Assembly: GCA_026214975.1 (NCBI GenBank)
Contig: JAOBSW010000209.1
Coordinates: 153,047 to 217,046, forward strand
Length of the DNA: 64,000 nt
From: Gentiana macrophylla
Lineage: Eukaryota > Streptophyta > Magnoliopsida > Gentianales > Gentianaceae
Direction: 5' to 3'
The position numbers and the translations under genes were made by a program. Each line of letters starts with the position of its first letter. The first letter of the stretch is position 1. The notes beneath the pieces were generated by a model. The model was not told where the DNA came from, made no database searches, and saw nothing but the letters and a program-made list of their open reading frames with translations. This document shows positions 45,276-56,825 of this stretch, one piece after another.

Positions 45276-46740
45276 ATGGAAAATGATGAAGAAATAGGAA
45301 TTGAAATTAAAGATTCATTTCCTGATGAACAACTATTTAGAATAGATACTCCTTCAACCATGCAGTTATTAAAAAATAGAATTCCTTCTAAGGAAATGTC
45401 ACCTTGGTTTGGAGATATCATTAATTACTTAACCTGTGATTATATTCCGTCTCATTGGACTTAGCGTGAGAAAGAAGTTCTTTTATGACTTAAAATTTTA
45501 TTCTTTGGAAGGAACCGGACCTTTTCCGTAAATGTTCGGATGGGATAATCGGAAAATGTGTGCACGATAATGAAATTTTAAGTGTTTTATCATTTTGTCA
45601 TGATCGTGAGGCGAGGAGGTCATCATGGAGGTTGGAAAAGCGCTTTTAAAGTTTTACAATGTGGTTTTATTGGCCTACACTATATAGAGATGCTTATAAG
45701 TATGTTAAATCTTGTGAGTCTTGTCAAAAATGGGAAATGTATCTAAAAACATGAAATGCCTATGCAACCTATTTTAGAATGTGAGTTATTTGATGTTTGG
45801 GGTATAGATTTCATGGGACATTTCCACTATATCTTTTGGAAAAAGATTTATTCTTGTAATGGTAGATTATGTCTCGAAATGGGTAGAAAGTGAAGCTCTT
45901 TCCACTAATGATACCAAATTTGTCATACGATTCCTTAAAAAAGAATATATTTACAAGATATGGCATTCGAGGCAATCATTAGTGATAGAGGTCACACTTT
46001 TGTAATAGACCATTTATTAAGATAGTTGAAAAATATGGTGTAAGCATAAGTTAGGAATGCCTTATCATCATGCAAACTAGTGGGCGAGGTAGAGGTGTCG
46101 AATAGAAATCAAAAGAATCGTGGAAAAAAAGCAGTTGATTCAAATCGTAAAAGCGGGCGATTAAATTAGATGATGCATTATGGGCGTCTGAGAACAACTT
46201 TTAAGACACCAATTGGTTGTTCTCCTATAAGCTAGTCTTTGGTAAGTCTTGTCATCTCTCGGTTGAGTTAGAACACCGAGCCATACAGGCTATTAGATTT
46301 TACAATTTCGATCTAAATTTGTCGGTGATCATAGATTGCTTCAATTAATGAACTAGAAGAATTTCGTCTCGATTCTTATGAAAGCATTTCGAATATACAA
46401 AGAGCGCACGAAATCTTTCCATGATAAGAGAATCTTTAGCGTGAGTTCCATGTAGGTGATCGAGTGCTTTTGTACAATTCACGTTTAAAGTTGTTTCGAG
46501 GTAAGCTTAAGTCAAGATGGGCGAGTCCATTTAAAGTAACAAGGGTTTACAAAGCTGGGTGTTGAACTAAGCGATGGAAATACAACTTTTATAGCCAATA
46601 GCCTGAGTAAAGTTATTTGTGGAGGAAAATGAATCTGCTTGAAAGAAGAAGTAATGTTCTTGATTGATCCCCGACAAATTGAAAAGCGAGAGAAAAGCGA
46701 AAGAACCAAAAGCGAGCTGGAATCGGCCGAATACCAGGTG
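45276..46740 (+). pseudogene. Athila integrase, frame-broken
   Basis: Begins with the linker frame DSFPDEQLF (45305). The zinc-binding domain contains HHGGWKSAFKVLQCGFYWPT and YVKSCESCQKMG (to about 45735). Core pieces are [18 protein letters not shown] (first catalytic Asp), [24 protein letters not shown] (second Asp, about 45975) and an NREIKRIVEKAV-type piece (Glu, about 46110). The C-terminal part has [20 protein letters not shown] and [12 protein letters not shown]. It ends near 46740. Several CAG-type positions are misread (gcg, cga), which breaks the frame. Confidence 0.85.
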
Positions 46741-47980
46741 CTATCTATCTTTACTTTTACGTGTTTTTAATTATGTTTAAACTCTTTTCGTCTTTTACCG
46801 GATGAGGCGTAAAAGAAGCTGGATGCCTTTTAGATAGAATAGGAGTTTTATTTTACTTTTGAAATTAGGCCTTGATAAAGATGTCGGCGTTTTCTATAGA
46901 AGCTTTAGTTTTGAACAAAACAAGAAATTGTTGAGAGAGATCAGATTGAGAGAAGTATGTAATGGAACATCAAGAAGTGCGATAAAAGAAGGGCAAAGTT
47001 TACGATGAGATCTGAGAATGTGGAAAAAGTGAACATGTTGGACGATGTGGGAAAAACACAGCCAAATCCAGGATGAGTGTTTGAATATGTTAGGAAGGAG
47101 CGATTAGGTGGTTATCCGAAAATCGATGGAATTCGAGAGATAATTCAAATGCTTCGTTTTTAGGAGTTAGGTTGATTGGCGTTATATCGAACTACTGGAA
47201 GATTTAGAAATCGAAGAATCGAGGAGGCCCCTTAAGTTTGAGTCTTTTCTTATATCTTATTTTATAAAATTTTAGCATAACTTCTAAAATTTTTATAAAA
47301 TTGGATCTTTATAAAATTTGAGGAATTTTATAAAAGTTTTATAAAAGTTTTTAGTTTTATTTAGATGATTTATAAGAGTTAATAAGAATTTATTAAATTT
47401 TTATAAGCTTTTTATTAAGTGTTATAAAAATTTTATTAAATTTTAGAAATTATTATAAAATTATAAAATTTCCTTCAAATTTTATTTTTAAAAAGTTTTT
47501 AATCAAGTTTTAATCAAGTTTTATAAAATTTTATAAGTTTTAATCAACAAAAATCATAAAAATAAGAAAATCGGAAAAGCGAAAAGAAAAAAATTAGGCG
47601 CGGACCGATCCGGCCTTAACCGGACGGTCCGGGGTCAAAAGTAAGTAAAAGCAGGGACTCCTCTTTTCTTTCCCTCTTCTTCCCCAATTTTTTTCTGGCC
47701 ATAAAACACACTAACCCCACCATTCGAATTTTTTCACTTTTCTACAACAAAACTTCATCTCACACTACACCATTACTTAATTTCTTCTCATTATCATCTC
47801 CTCTCTTCAACACAAATTGGAAAATTCAAAAGGGTCAAAAACAAGCTCCGTTTCATTCAGCGACTTTACAACTTTTCGGCCTATTTTTCAGCGTTGTGTT
47901 CTTTATAAGGTATTATTTAGTTTATCTAGTTATCAATTTAGTATTTTTCATAATTTTTAGAGTAATTTCAATTGTTTTGA
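46741..47980. other. Non-coding stretch between Athila pol and the downstream ORF
   Basis: AT-rich and repetitive (tttataaaattttat words, 47270-47540), with no gene. A cggaccgatccgg / cggacggtccgg dyad like that in the LTR occurs at about 47601-47633. A CT-rich leader-like stretch (47650-47850) precedes the next ORF. Confidence 0.6.
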
Positions 47981-47987
47981 TTTTTGA

Positions 47988-49510
47988 ATGTGTTGTGACA
48001 TTTTATTTTTTTTGTTTTTTGTTGTTGTTTTTGTTGTTGATTGGCTTTATCAATATCGTAGAATGGTGAGTCGAGTACTAGAAGCTCAAAAGAAAATAAA
48101 AATTCTATATCAACTCTGTCGTGAGCACGATAATTTTATCATCGAGAAGAAGAAATTTGTAAGCTTTGAAAACCGCATCACTGAGGCTAAGAAAGCGTAT
48201 GAGAAAATTTATAGTAAATGTGATGTGTTGGTTGAAAAAGTTAGACTTGGATGACTTAGGTGATGAAGTTAAGGATATCTTTAGAAAGCGTCGGTGGTTA
48301 GATTTAGCGACTAGAAGGAAGGGAGATTAACACGACTCACAGTAGTGAGTTTTATTCGATTTTATCTACACTTTCACGAGGAGCGACTTACTCGATGCGC
48401 CATTGTGCCTAAGAGCAGAAATATATATTTTTAGCCTTGAAGTCATAAATGCAATCACAGGAGTTGAGGTTTCCCGATGAGGAGGATTACAGGGTAGTTT
48501 ATAATCTAGATGATCCTGCAAGTTTTGAAGCGGGGCGCCACGAGCTGAGGCGCTTTTGACCCGACATTTGTGTGGGTAGAAAATCGATTTAATTACGGGA
48601 ATTGTTTTAGAGGTTGAGGGCAATTAAAGATTTATTAGCCATAATCTCTATCCTTCTCGTAAACATCTTTGCTTTTGGAAAGGAAGATGTTTGTATCGCT
48701 TAGGCGATGGTAAGCGATGTTAGAGTGGATGTTGGAAAGGTCATGGTTAAAAGAATTTTTGAGAGTATTGTCATCGCTGGAGACCGAGGAGTCATCTATA
48801 CTTCCACTTGTTTTATCTCGATTTATGTCGTAGGGTGGGAGTACGAGTCTGCCTAATGACAAGTTATCTCTGGTGATGGAAATCTGATTGGACCAAGTTT
48901 GACTAGTCTTCCGGATGGTAGTATCGCTCTTTGTTTAGAAGGCGTCAAACTCAACCAGCTCCACCGATTTTCACATCTTCTTCTTTTCCCTCTTTTTCTA
49001 GTCGGCCTCAACAAACTCCTTTCTCCAACACTATCACTATGATATGTTTCAATCTTTAGTGTGAGATGTTGCGTGGTCAAGCCAACATGGCTTTATATCT
49101 TTGAAGTAATAAGCGGTGGTGTGATGATATTCGTAGAGGTTTTAGAAAAGGCGGCGATTTAGCCGTAATCCTACTTTGATGATCTGCCTATCCACCTTCG
49201 ATCGGTCGAGATCCTTATACCTTACAGTTAGGTAACACCTATTCCACCACCTTGATCTTTCATCCATCGTCATATCCTTTTTGGAAGCCAATCTAGTGTA
49301 GCAGTGTATTTTCGACGGTGTTTGAGAGACCCGCGATGTCTAGTTGGGAGGATTCTTTGAGTTTGCACATGTCACGGCGGCATGAGTTCGTTGGGTCTTG
49401 ATAGTTCGATCAGGACCACGACTACTGATTCGACCACCGACTTCTCGATCGTTTCGAGTTCAAGTTTTCACGTCGATCCAGAGGAAGACTACGAAGAAGA
49501 TTGAATTTAA
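47988..49510 (+). pseudogene. Additional Athila-type ORF downstream of pol, broken
   Basis: The first frame (47988-48254) contains a hydrophobic N-terminus followed by MVSRVLEAQKKIKILYQLCR, a charged helical stretch. Later pieces in shifted frames include FYLHF...TRCAIVPKS, INAITGVEVSDEED-type and GNCFRGLRA...LLAIISILLVNI (about 48590-48690). They resemble the extra ORF (historically env-like, ATHILA ORF) that sits between pol and the 3' LTR in this clade. Identification rests on position and general pattern; residue similarity is weak. Confidence 0.5.
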
Positions 49511-50052
49511 TAACTATGATTGATTAAACATTTTCTTGCACATTTCATTTTATTCGACATTTGTCATTTAGATATTGGTTTGTTTTCATTTTCGTTTATT
49601 TTGATTTTATAGTCGTCTTATCGAAATTTGGTTTGCATTTTAAATTGTTTTAGTTTTATAAAAACTATAAAAAACCCAAAAATGATTTTGTATAATTACT
49701 CGTCATTCTACAAAAAATATAATGTGTTTTATCCGTTTGTATCAAGTTTAATTAACCATTATAAAGTATCTTCAAGGAAAGGTATGTATTGTTCATTGCG
49801 TGAAGTAAAAAACCAAAATACAACTTGCCTTTTACCTCTGTCCTCAGTAAAAGCAAGATGAGGCCGGACCGGTCCGGCCTATTCGAACCGAGCCGTGGAG
49901 AAAAAAGGGTGAGTCATTACAGAGTCGATCTAATGCATACACGTCGTAAACTTTTCATCTATTAAAGAAGGTAAGGGCATGAGTAAACATTATCATTCAT
50001 TGCCTTTCCTTTTACTTTCAACTCTATTTTAAAATTTTCATCTAATTTTAAA
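49511..50052. other. Spacer with a perfect 20 bp palindrome
   Basis: Non-coding, except that aggccggaccggtccggcct at 49861-49880 is a perfect 20 bp palindrome related to the dyads at 47601 and in both LTRs. No gene is seen. Confidence 0.7.
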
Positions 50053-50880
50053 TGTCGAACCACTCCTCACCGTCGGTTAATTCTTACGAGCCTCACACAC
50101 GGATCATCCGGAGTCTCAAGCTTCCTTTCAGGATATAGTTGTACACCTCGATTTGCTAATTCTCAATCGAGTTGGAGAAAGGTTTAAATATCGATAAGAT
50201 TGATCAATGGGAAAAACTATTATTCGAAGTTTTGGTTGGAAAAAATTTGTCGATACACGAGAGGTAGGATAAATGTCTCGATAGTGCGAGAATTTTATTA
50301 CGCACTTATGGCGACATCTCATGGTCGATATCACTCAAATTGTTACGGTAAGAGGAGTGTTTGTTCCACTTCTCTTCTTCTATTATCAACCAAATTTTTG
50401 CAATTGCACGGTTTCAATGCGACATTTTGAGATAACTTGGGGCTTACAAAATCCACACAATCATTTGAACAAAATCACGAGTCTTTCAATGTCTATTCCC
50501 TCTTTTCGACACAAATCACGATATATCAACAAGAGCTTTACTTCCACATCTAAAAGCGTGAAACATTTCATTAATTCTAGGGTGTATCATACTTGGGATT
50601 TGGGAGCCTTAGTGATAATGAAATGCTTACTGATGTATGCTTTGTGATTGGTGTATTTGTCGATTGGGAAGTTACGATTCAAAGATTTGTGTTGGAGTTG
50701 CTAACACAAGAAGCGATGAGGGCAAACCTATGCCTAATTCATGGATGATCGGCGCTTTGTGTACTCGGATGAGTGGAGTGGGAGAAATTTGGAGCGGATG
50801 AGATTTTCCGTCTAGAGATAGTCGAGTTGGATTGTTACGGTTGATACACGGGTTGTTCATCTACGATCTAGATGGTTGGT
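50053..50880 (+). pseudogene. Unidentified broken ORF region in the Athila 3' part
   Basis: Starts MSNHSSPSVNSYEPHTR at 50053 and continues in shifting frames (e.g. MVDITQIVTVRGVFVPLLFF at 50321 and RHFEITWGLQNPH). The last piece includes FMDDRRFVYSDEWSG. Codon use looks protein-like. I do not recognise a family. It may be a second part of the Athila extra ORF. Confidence 0.4.
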
Positions 50881-52698
50881 TGGTGGTTGGTTTAGGATGT
50901 TTAAAGTTTTAATAAGTTAAATTAAGTTAAGTTTGAAGTTTTTTTATAGTTAGTTAAGTTTTATGTTCTTTTAAGTTTGTAATAATCTATCTTTGTTTAA
51001 TATATATATGTCTCGAGTTTTTAAGCTTGTTTGTTATTTAATGATATAATTAGTATACGCTAAAATTAAAATCGAGAATAATAACGATAATTTATAATTT
51101 TAATTTTATTTTCCAACCTACTTATTTATTACTCATTGAACATCGGGGACGATGCCACTGCCCGTAAAGTGGGAGTAAGAGTTAGGTTAGAAAATTCATT
51201 AAAATTTTCAAAAATAGTTATAAATTATAAAATTATCAAAAATTTTATTACTTATTTTCAATTTTTTTTAGTAGTTAATATATAAAAATGAATAAGAAAT
51301 GATATAATTGGGAAGAATAAGTTTTTAATTAAGTAAAGTATATTAGATATATTATAATCATATTTTATGCCTAATTTAGATTTTAATAAGATTTTAAGTT
51401 TATATAATTGAGTAATTAATATTAGATATTGTTTTCATGAAATTATACAAGTATGTTGATATTTATAAGTAAATTTTTAGAATCATTTTCAATATGAATT
51501 ATGAGTTTGGAATTGGACTAAGGATGTTGATTTTGGCACCACAAAAATATAACTATAGCCAAATAACCTACCTCTCCTTGATTAGAGTGATCAAGACCTC
51601 ACTCGAAATTGTCGGTTGTGATTAAATAACCAAGCTTTAGCTAATCTTGGTCTACATTTCCTTGAAATTTGCAAGTTTATGCGTCTTATAAAAGAAATTA
51701 AGACATAAAAGCTAAGTTTTGGTATATCTTTGAAATTAGAAAAATTAGATAAGTATTAGTATATTCGATCTTACCTCATGACACTTGCAAGATAGTCGAT
51801 TTTGGTAATAAGCTCGGATATATTAATATTCTATAATTAAACGAAGCACTTATATTTACGAGAATTAATCAAATATCAATTATCTTCCTTATCTGTGATT
51901 AACAACTTAAAAATAAAAAAGAACATATCGGTTGTAGCTACCAATGATTTGAGTGAGTAGGGTATTATCATGAAATATCCTATATCACTATGAGGTAATT
52001 AAGCTCGATTGCCTAATGATAGTAGTCGGCTAAGGTATTATCTAGAAATGTCCTATTCTTTGGGAATGAAAAACATGAGAATGAAAGCGAAAAAGTTGAA
52101 TCATAAGATCTCGGGAATGATTACAAGTTTAAGGAAACCGGACTTGTAATTTTCGATCGAAAGAGTAGTACTCCGATCAATCTTGATGAAGCAATGCTTG
52201 TAAGTTTGATTTTCTACACACACTCACGCTTTTAGTTCTTAATCTTATAAAAAAAAAAGATGTTATTAATCGATGATTATTTTTGATCAAGAATATGAAG
52301 ATGTAGGTACGTACGACTTGCCTCTCTCTCTTTTTGATTTCCCTTTTTCCGATTAACCAACATCTTGAACCTAAACTCTATAAGCCATTTTTGTCGACTA
52401 CCTGACCGACGTTTCTGATTCCAGAATTTCATAATAATTGCGATTAAAAATAATTCTGATATTTTATTTATACTTATTAAGTGTTACATGTACAATTTCA
52501 TCTAAATAATATTTAATGTTTAAGTTATTTTAGTTATATATTCTTTACATCTTCTTAAGATTTTAAATTAAGATAAGTAATATATTTATAATATTGACAA
52601 TATAAATTACATTAAAAATTATAATCGATCAATTATATTATCTTTTATTACCGCTTATTTTTTGCTAGAGGGCGATCAAAAGCTAAGTGGGGAGTAGT
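50881..52698 (+). other. Athila 3' non-coding region and polypurine tract
   Basis: AT-rich sequence without a supported gene. It ends in agctaagtggggagtagt, whose purine run lies directly before the LTR start at 52699 and would prime plus-strand synthesis. Confidence 0.7.
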
Positions 52699-54654
52699 TG
52701 ATATACTACTTTTATATGATTAAAAATACGTTATATTATTATGTTTTATCAGCGAATTCTATATAAAATATATGAAATTATGGTATAAATAGTATGAAAT
52801 GTTAATCTTTATAATTTAGAGTAGTTAGTAGTAATAATAATAAAAAGTTGTAATTTTGTACCGATTTTAGTAAATCGGAGTGTAAGTGTCGATTTACGTG
52901 GGTATTTGTGGTATTTTATTGCGGATTTATAAACCGAGACCCGAGAATCGACATATTGAAGTTTAATCATATCTTTGGAATGATTTAGAGAGTGCCACGA
53001 GCTTAAATGGTCAATTGAATAGCTTAAGTGGTCAAGTGGCCAATCAATTTGGTTAAGTGGTAATCGAGAAATGTCTTCGACAAATGAATGGCTCATCAAA
53101 ACGACGTTATCTGAAGAAGAGTTCTTCACGAAAGTTGTAGATTCTCCGAGAGCTTTCGATGCCGCTTGAATCATGATTTTTGGAGGTCAGAACTCGAGAT
53201 ATGAATTTTAGAAGTTTAATAATTATATATAATTATAATTATATATATCCGCACATCTTGATTGCAATCAAGGAGGTGGGAGTAATCATTAGTCGGACCG
53301 ATCCGGCAATCTCGGACGGTCCGGCCCTAGGAGTTTCATCTATATAAAGGAGCTCGATTGCAGATCAAAGCGTTTGTACCAATATATATATCACTCTCTA
53401 TATATATATATATTCTCCTTCTATTTTTCTTTTTTAATTAGTAGTTTGTAAATAGGCCTTAAGCCAAAAAATAATAATCTCGTAGTATCGTTGTAATGCT
53501 CAGGAAATTATCAGAAGTTCAGTGTTGTTGAAGTCGTTGTAATGACCGGAAGAATACAACTACGATTCGACATTTGTAATCGGGTAACTTTTGTTAAGTA
53601 TTTATGTTTGTTTTATCTTTTTCGTTGTTATAATGTTTCTAGGCTAACTCTAATAACTAGCCAAAGTTATGTAATCGTTTTATTTCGATCTTTTGGTAAA
53701 GGAATCTTTGTCTAAGTAAAATTGACTAAAATTGAGTTAATTGAATCTTTTTCTATACATAACGTATTGATAATATTGGATTGGCGTAATTAACCAAGAT
53801 GAATCGCAACATATAACCTAACGATGAACCCCGACCAGAGAAGTTAGGATATGAGATAAAAGATAGAAAAACCGGAGGGTAAAATTGGCGTCTTGGCGTG
53901 ACTACGGAATCTATTTCTACCCGATGGCGATTTGTCTTAGGAAAGATTAATCTTATTAAAATTGTGCTCGAGATCGTAATAATGTTAAAATCAACAGTTT
54001 AATTAAAACTAACACCGGAAAGTTAAATCGATCCGCGACAACCGGAGCCTTTTGAATAACATCGGCCGTCGACAAGCGGAATAACCTCTTTTATCCGAGG
54101 TAGATTTGTACTCAGTACTATTCGAGACTAGCGAGATTAGCATGGGGCGGTTGTGGAGATTGAAGCGATGACAATGACATATGACAATTTCATACGCTTT
54201 CGTGTGAGGAGGAATTGTTAACCTCGAGGAGTGCACCGTTTCATTTACTCAATTGGACCTAAAATAAAAGGAAAGATCGAGCACATTCCGTCTCTTGAAA
54301 AGATCGTATAATTCAATTATATAAACTTTGGTTAGTTTTATAAAATATATTGGTATCTATATATTTATATCTATATATATACTTTGCAATCTATGTACAT
54401 ATATATATATTATATTAGAATAACTTTTAAATTACGCATTTATTTTATGTTGACTAGAATAGTAGTGATACGTGTTATAAAATTGCGGTTTAGATCGAGT
54501 TAATAACTTGACTCTTTGGTGTTTAACCACACGTAGAAGAATTACCAAGTTCACGAGGATTCGACACTCGACTCACCATACTAGCACTTCTGATTTGACC
54601 CGATACACTTTGTCGGTTAAGGATTGGTTTAAGCACTACGCCAGGAGGCGGTCA
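52699..54654 (+). repeat. Athila 3' (shared) LTR
   Basis: Matches 38520-40522 along its full length; the main differences are a shortened (TA)n tract and many small changes at CAG/CTG/CCGG sites. The promoter-like ctatataaaggagctcg is at about 53340, with a cggaccgatccgg / cggacggtccgg dyad upstream. Confidence 0.9.
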
Positions 54655-54660
54655 GATTTC

Positions 54661-55218
54661 TGGCGCCATTGCCGGGGAACGTCGCTAATTTCTTTTTTAT
54701 GTGTCTATGGTTACTACTTGTATTAGCTCAAAATTCTCGAGAATAAGTCAACACTTTTCTTATCTCATTTCTATTTTATTTTTAGTTGGTACCTACCTTA
54801 TAGGTAAATTACCAATTTTACTACTATCAATTTAGTGTTATTTTCTATTTTAGTTAGTTGATGATGAGGAAGTGGTAAGGCCCACTCACTCCTTATAAGC
54901 TGACATAAACACTTACGAAGGCGGTTAAGTAGAAGTAAGCGTGGTCATACTAGTCGGGAAATCGACCAAGAATCATCTTCAAGCAGAAATACGAGAATGG
55001 TGAAACTAGTGATGAAACAAATGAGCAGAGGCTAGATCATGCTCCAGGGCATGGAATGAGAACCCATTAACCCTAATAATAATAATAATAATAGAAATAA
55101 TCGAGAATCGGAACCAGAATAATCGTAATAACCCACCAAACCCGAGGCTATATGTGATCAAACCATAAGAAGAAACCAAACTAATAATCTATACTTTTAC
55201 CAAATGAAGGAGCAAATA
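54661..55218 (+). repeat. Second primer-binding site and truncated gag leader
   Basis: tggcgccattgccgggga at 54661-54678, then leader and gag start (methionine near 54861) matching 40551-41090. Identity ends at gagcaaataatt (55218), where copia RNase H sequence begins. This is the start of a second Athila internal region, cut off. Confidence 0.85.
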
Positions 55219-55640
55219 ATTCCACGATTGGTGGTACTCTGTGTCCTTGAAGTCTACAAGACAAATGTGCATAGCTCGTCCCACAATGGAAAGCTGAGTT
55301 TATAGAAGCTGGATAAGGCTAGGGAAGAAAATTTGAATGGCTTAGAAATTTCCTTGAGGATATTCTTTCTTTGGCCTAAGCCTATGTTTGCTATTAACAT
55401 ACATTGCGATAGTCGATTCACTCTGAGGAAGGGCATAAAGTAGTATGTATAATGGTAAGTCTCGACACATATGCCGTAGATACAATACCATTAAACAATT
55501 GATCTCTAATGGTGTGATTTCCATCGACTATGTAAGGTCGAAGGAGAATCTTCTTGGATTAAACACACAAAAGGTTTAACTAGAGATCATATGTCAATCT
55601 TGACAACCGGAATGAGACTGAATCCTATTACAAATGTTTC
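55219..55640 (+). pseudogene. Copia RNase H C-terminal part
   Basis: Resumes the copia pol. With shifts it reads TIGGT, then KSTRQMCIARPTMESEF, a WLRNFLEDI-type stretch, FAINIHCDS, a NGKSRHICRRYNTIKQLISN region, and SIDYVRSKENLLG. This is the standard end of copia RNase H, including the third catalytic Asp in HCDS. The intervening YVDD half of RT and the first part of RNase H are missing. Confidence 0.85.
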
Positions 55641-56154
55641 CTTGTAATGGCAACCAAACCATGTTGACAGGAGATCCCAAAATCATGGTTTAAAATGGAC
55701 AACTAAGTTATAAGGAACAATCTAGCACTTACCCATTCAGTGAGAATAAAAGTGCCGTCTGTAGAGGGAGTGAGCTTAAGCATATCTTTTAATGATTCCT
55801 ATATCTTGATAATCAAGTGGGTTAGGGCAGAATACTCTTGATATGAGGTCACTTATGTAAGTGTGAAGTGAGACCGCTTTTGTGAGAATTTTCAGGCTTG
55901 TCCAGGACCGAGATGGACACAACCATGAGAACCGAAAGGTGCAAGGGGAAATATTAAGTGAGTTTTATTGTCTTGGTTTACACTTAAGGCTGAACAGTTC
56001 AAGACCTAGTTCAGCGAGTAGCCGAGTAAATCCGATAGTACTTCACTAAAGCGGAGTTCAAGGCGAAGCTACCTCTCGATGCAATATTTTTCCCTATGAC
56101 TTCTCTTCAGAGTCTGCATTTGCATTTGCATTAATTTTCATTAATGTTGGGGAT
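55641..56154 (+). other. Copia 3' untranslated region and polypurine tract
   Basis: Non-coding. It ends attaatgttggggat just before the LTR start tgttggagatatccc at 56155, a purine-rich plus-strand primer site. Confidence 0.65.
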
Positions 56155-56825
56155 TGTTGGAGATATCCCTGGAAATGGAGAGTTAAAATGTGTTGAAACA
56201 GTCAAATTTAGGAAATTTGGATCGCTCGGTATGATTCATTAGGAGCTTATTACGTCTGAAAATTCTACTCACGGAGTAGATGATGTTTGGATTTGGAATC
56301 ACTCGATTCGGATATCGGGTGAATGTGAAATTAATGCTTAAAGTTGGTTGAAAATTATGTATGAGATAGTTGTTGAAGGAGGACCTCAACCTAATCTCCC
56401 ACATCGGTAACTTGAGTATTGTGAGCTCAAGTAATAAGATCTATGTGGCTCTATAAATGTCTTTGCAATGGCAAAACACTTTTGTGCGAGGAGAAAAGAC
56501 TTAGATAATTCCGTGTGCACCACGGCCGCCCGTCCGGCCGTCTCGGTTCGGTTCGGGTGTTACTATTAATTTTTAGGCGAAATTTCTTTTGAAATTAACC
56601 GAAAATTAATTTTTAATTAGCGCTTAATTAAAGCGAGGTGGAAGGTTCGAATAGTGTGGAAGCGAGGATGATTAAGTCGGCGAGAAATTTATTAGCATGT
56701 GACTAATTAATTCGATCGAAATTAAATTTTCTTAAGGGAGAAGTTGGCGAATAAATCATCCAACCAATCACAATTCAGACGACACATCATCCGACCAATC
56801 AGAATTGAGGTTGAAGTCGTCCTAG
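56155..56825 (+). repeat. Copia 3' LTR, first part
   Basis: Corresponds to roughly the first 740 bp of the 5' LTR and stops at gaagtcgtcctag, where the 2.2 kb insertion begins. The LTR resumes at 59042. Confidence 0.9.

Larger units (their letters stand above)
38520..55218 (+). mobile_element. Athila-type Ty3 retrotransposon, tandem LTR-internal-LTR-truncated internal
   Basis: Order: LTR (38520-40522), primer-binding site, gag, protease, RT, RNase H, integrase, additional Athila-type ORF region, polypurine tract (about 52684-52698) and LTR (52699-54654). A second primer-binding site and gag leader then stop abruptly at 55218. The leader after the second LTR matches that after the first (40523-41090), so the middle LTR is shared by two element copies. 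This arrangement normally results from unequal recombination between elements. The right break falls directly into copia RNase H sequence. All frames are broken. Confidence 0.85.
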
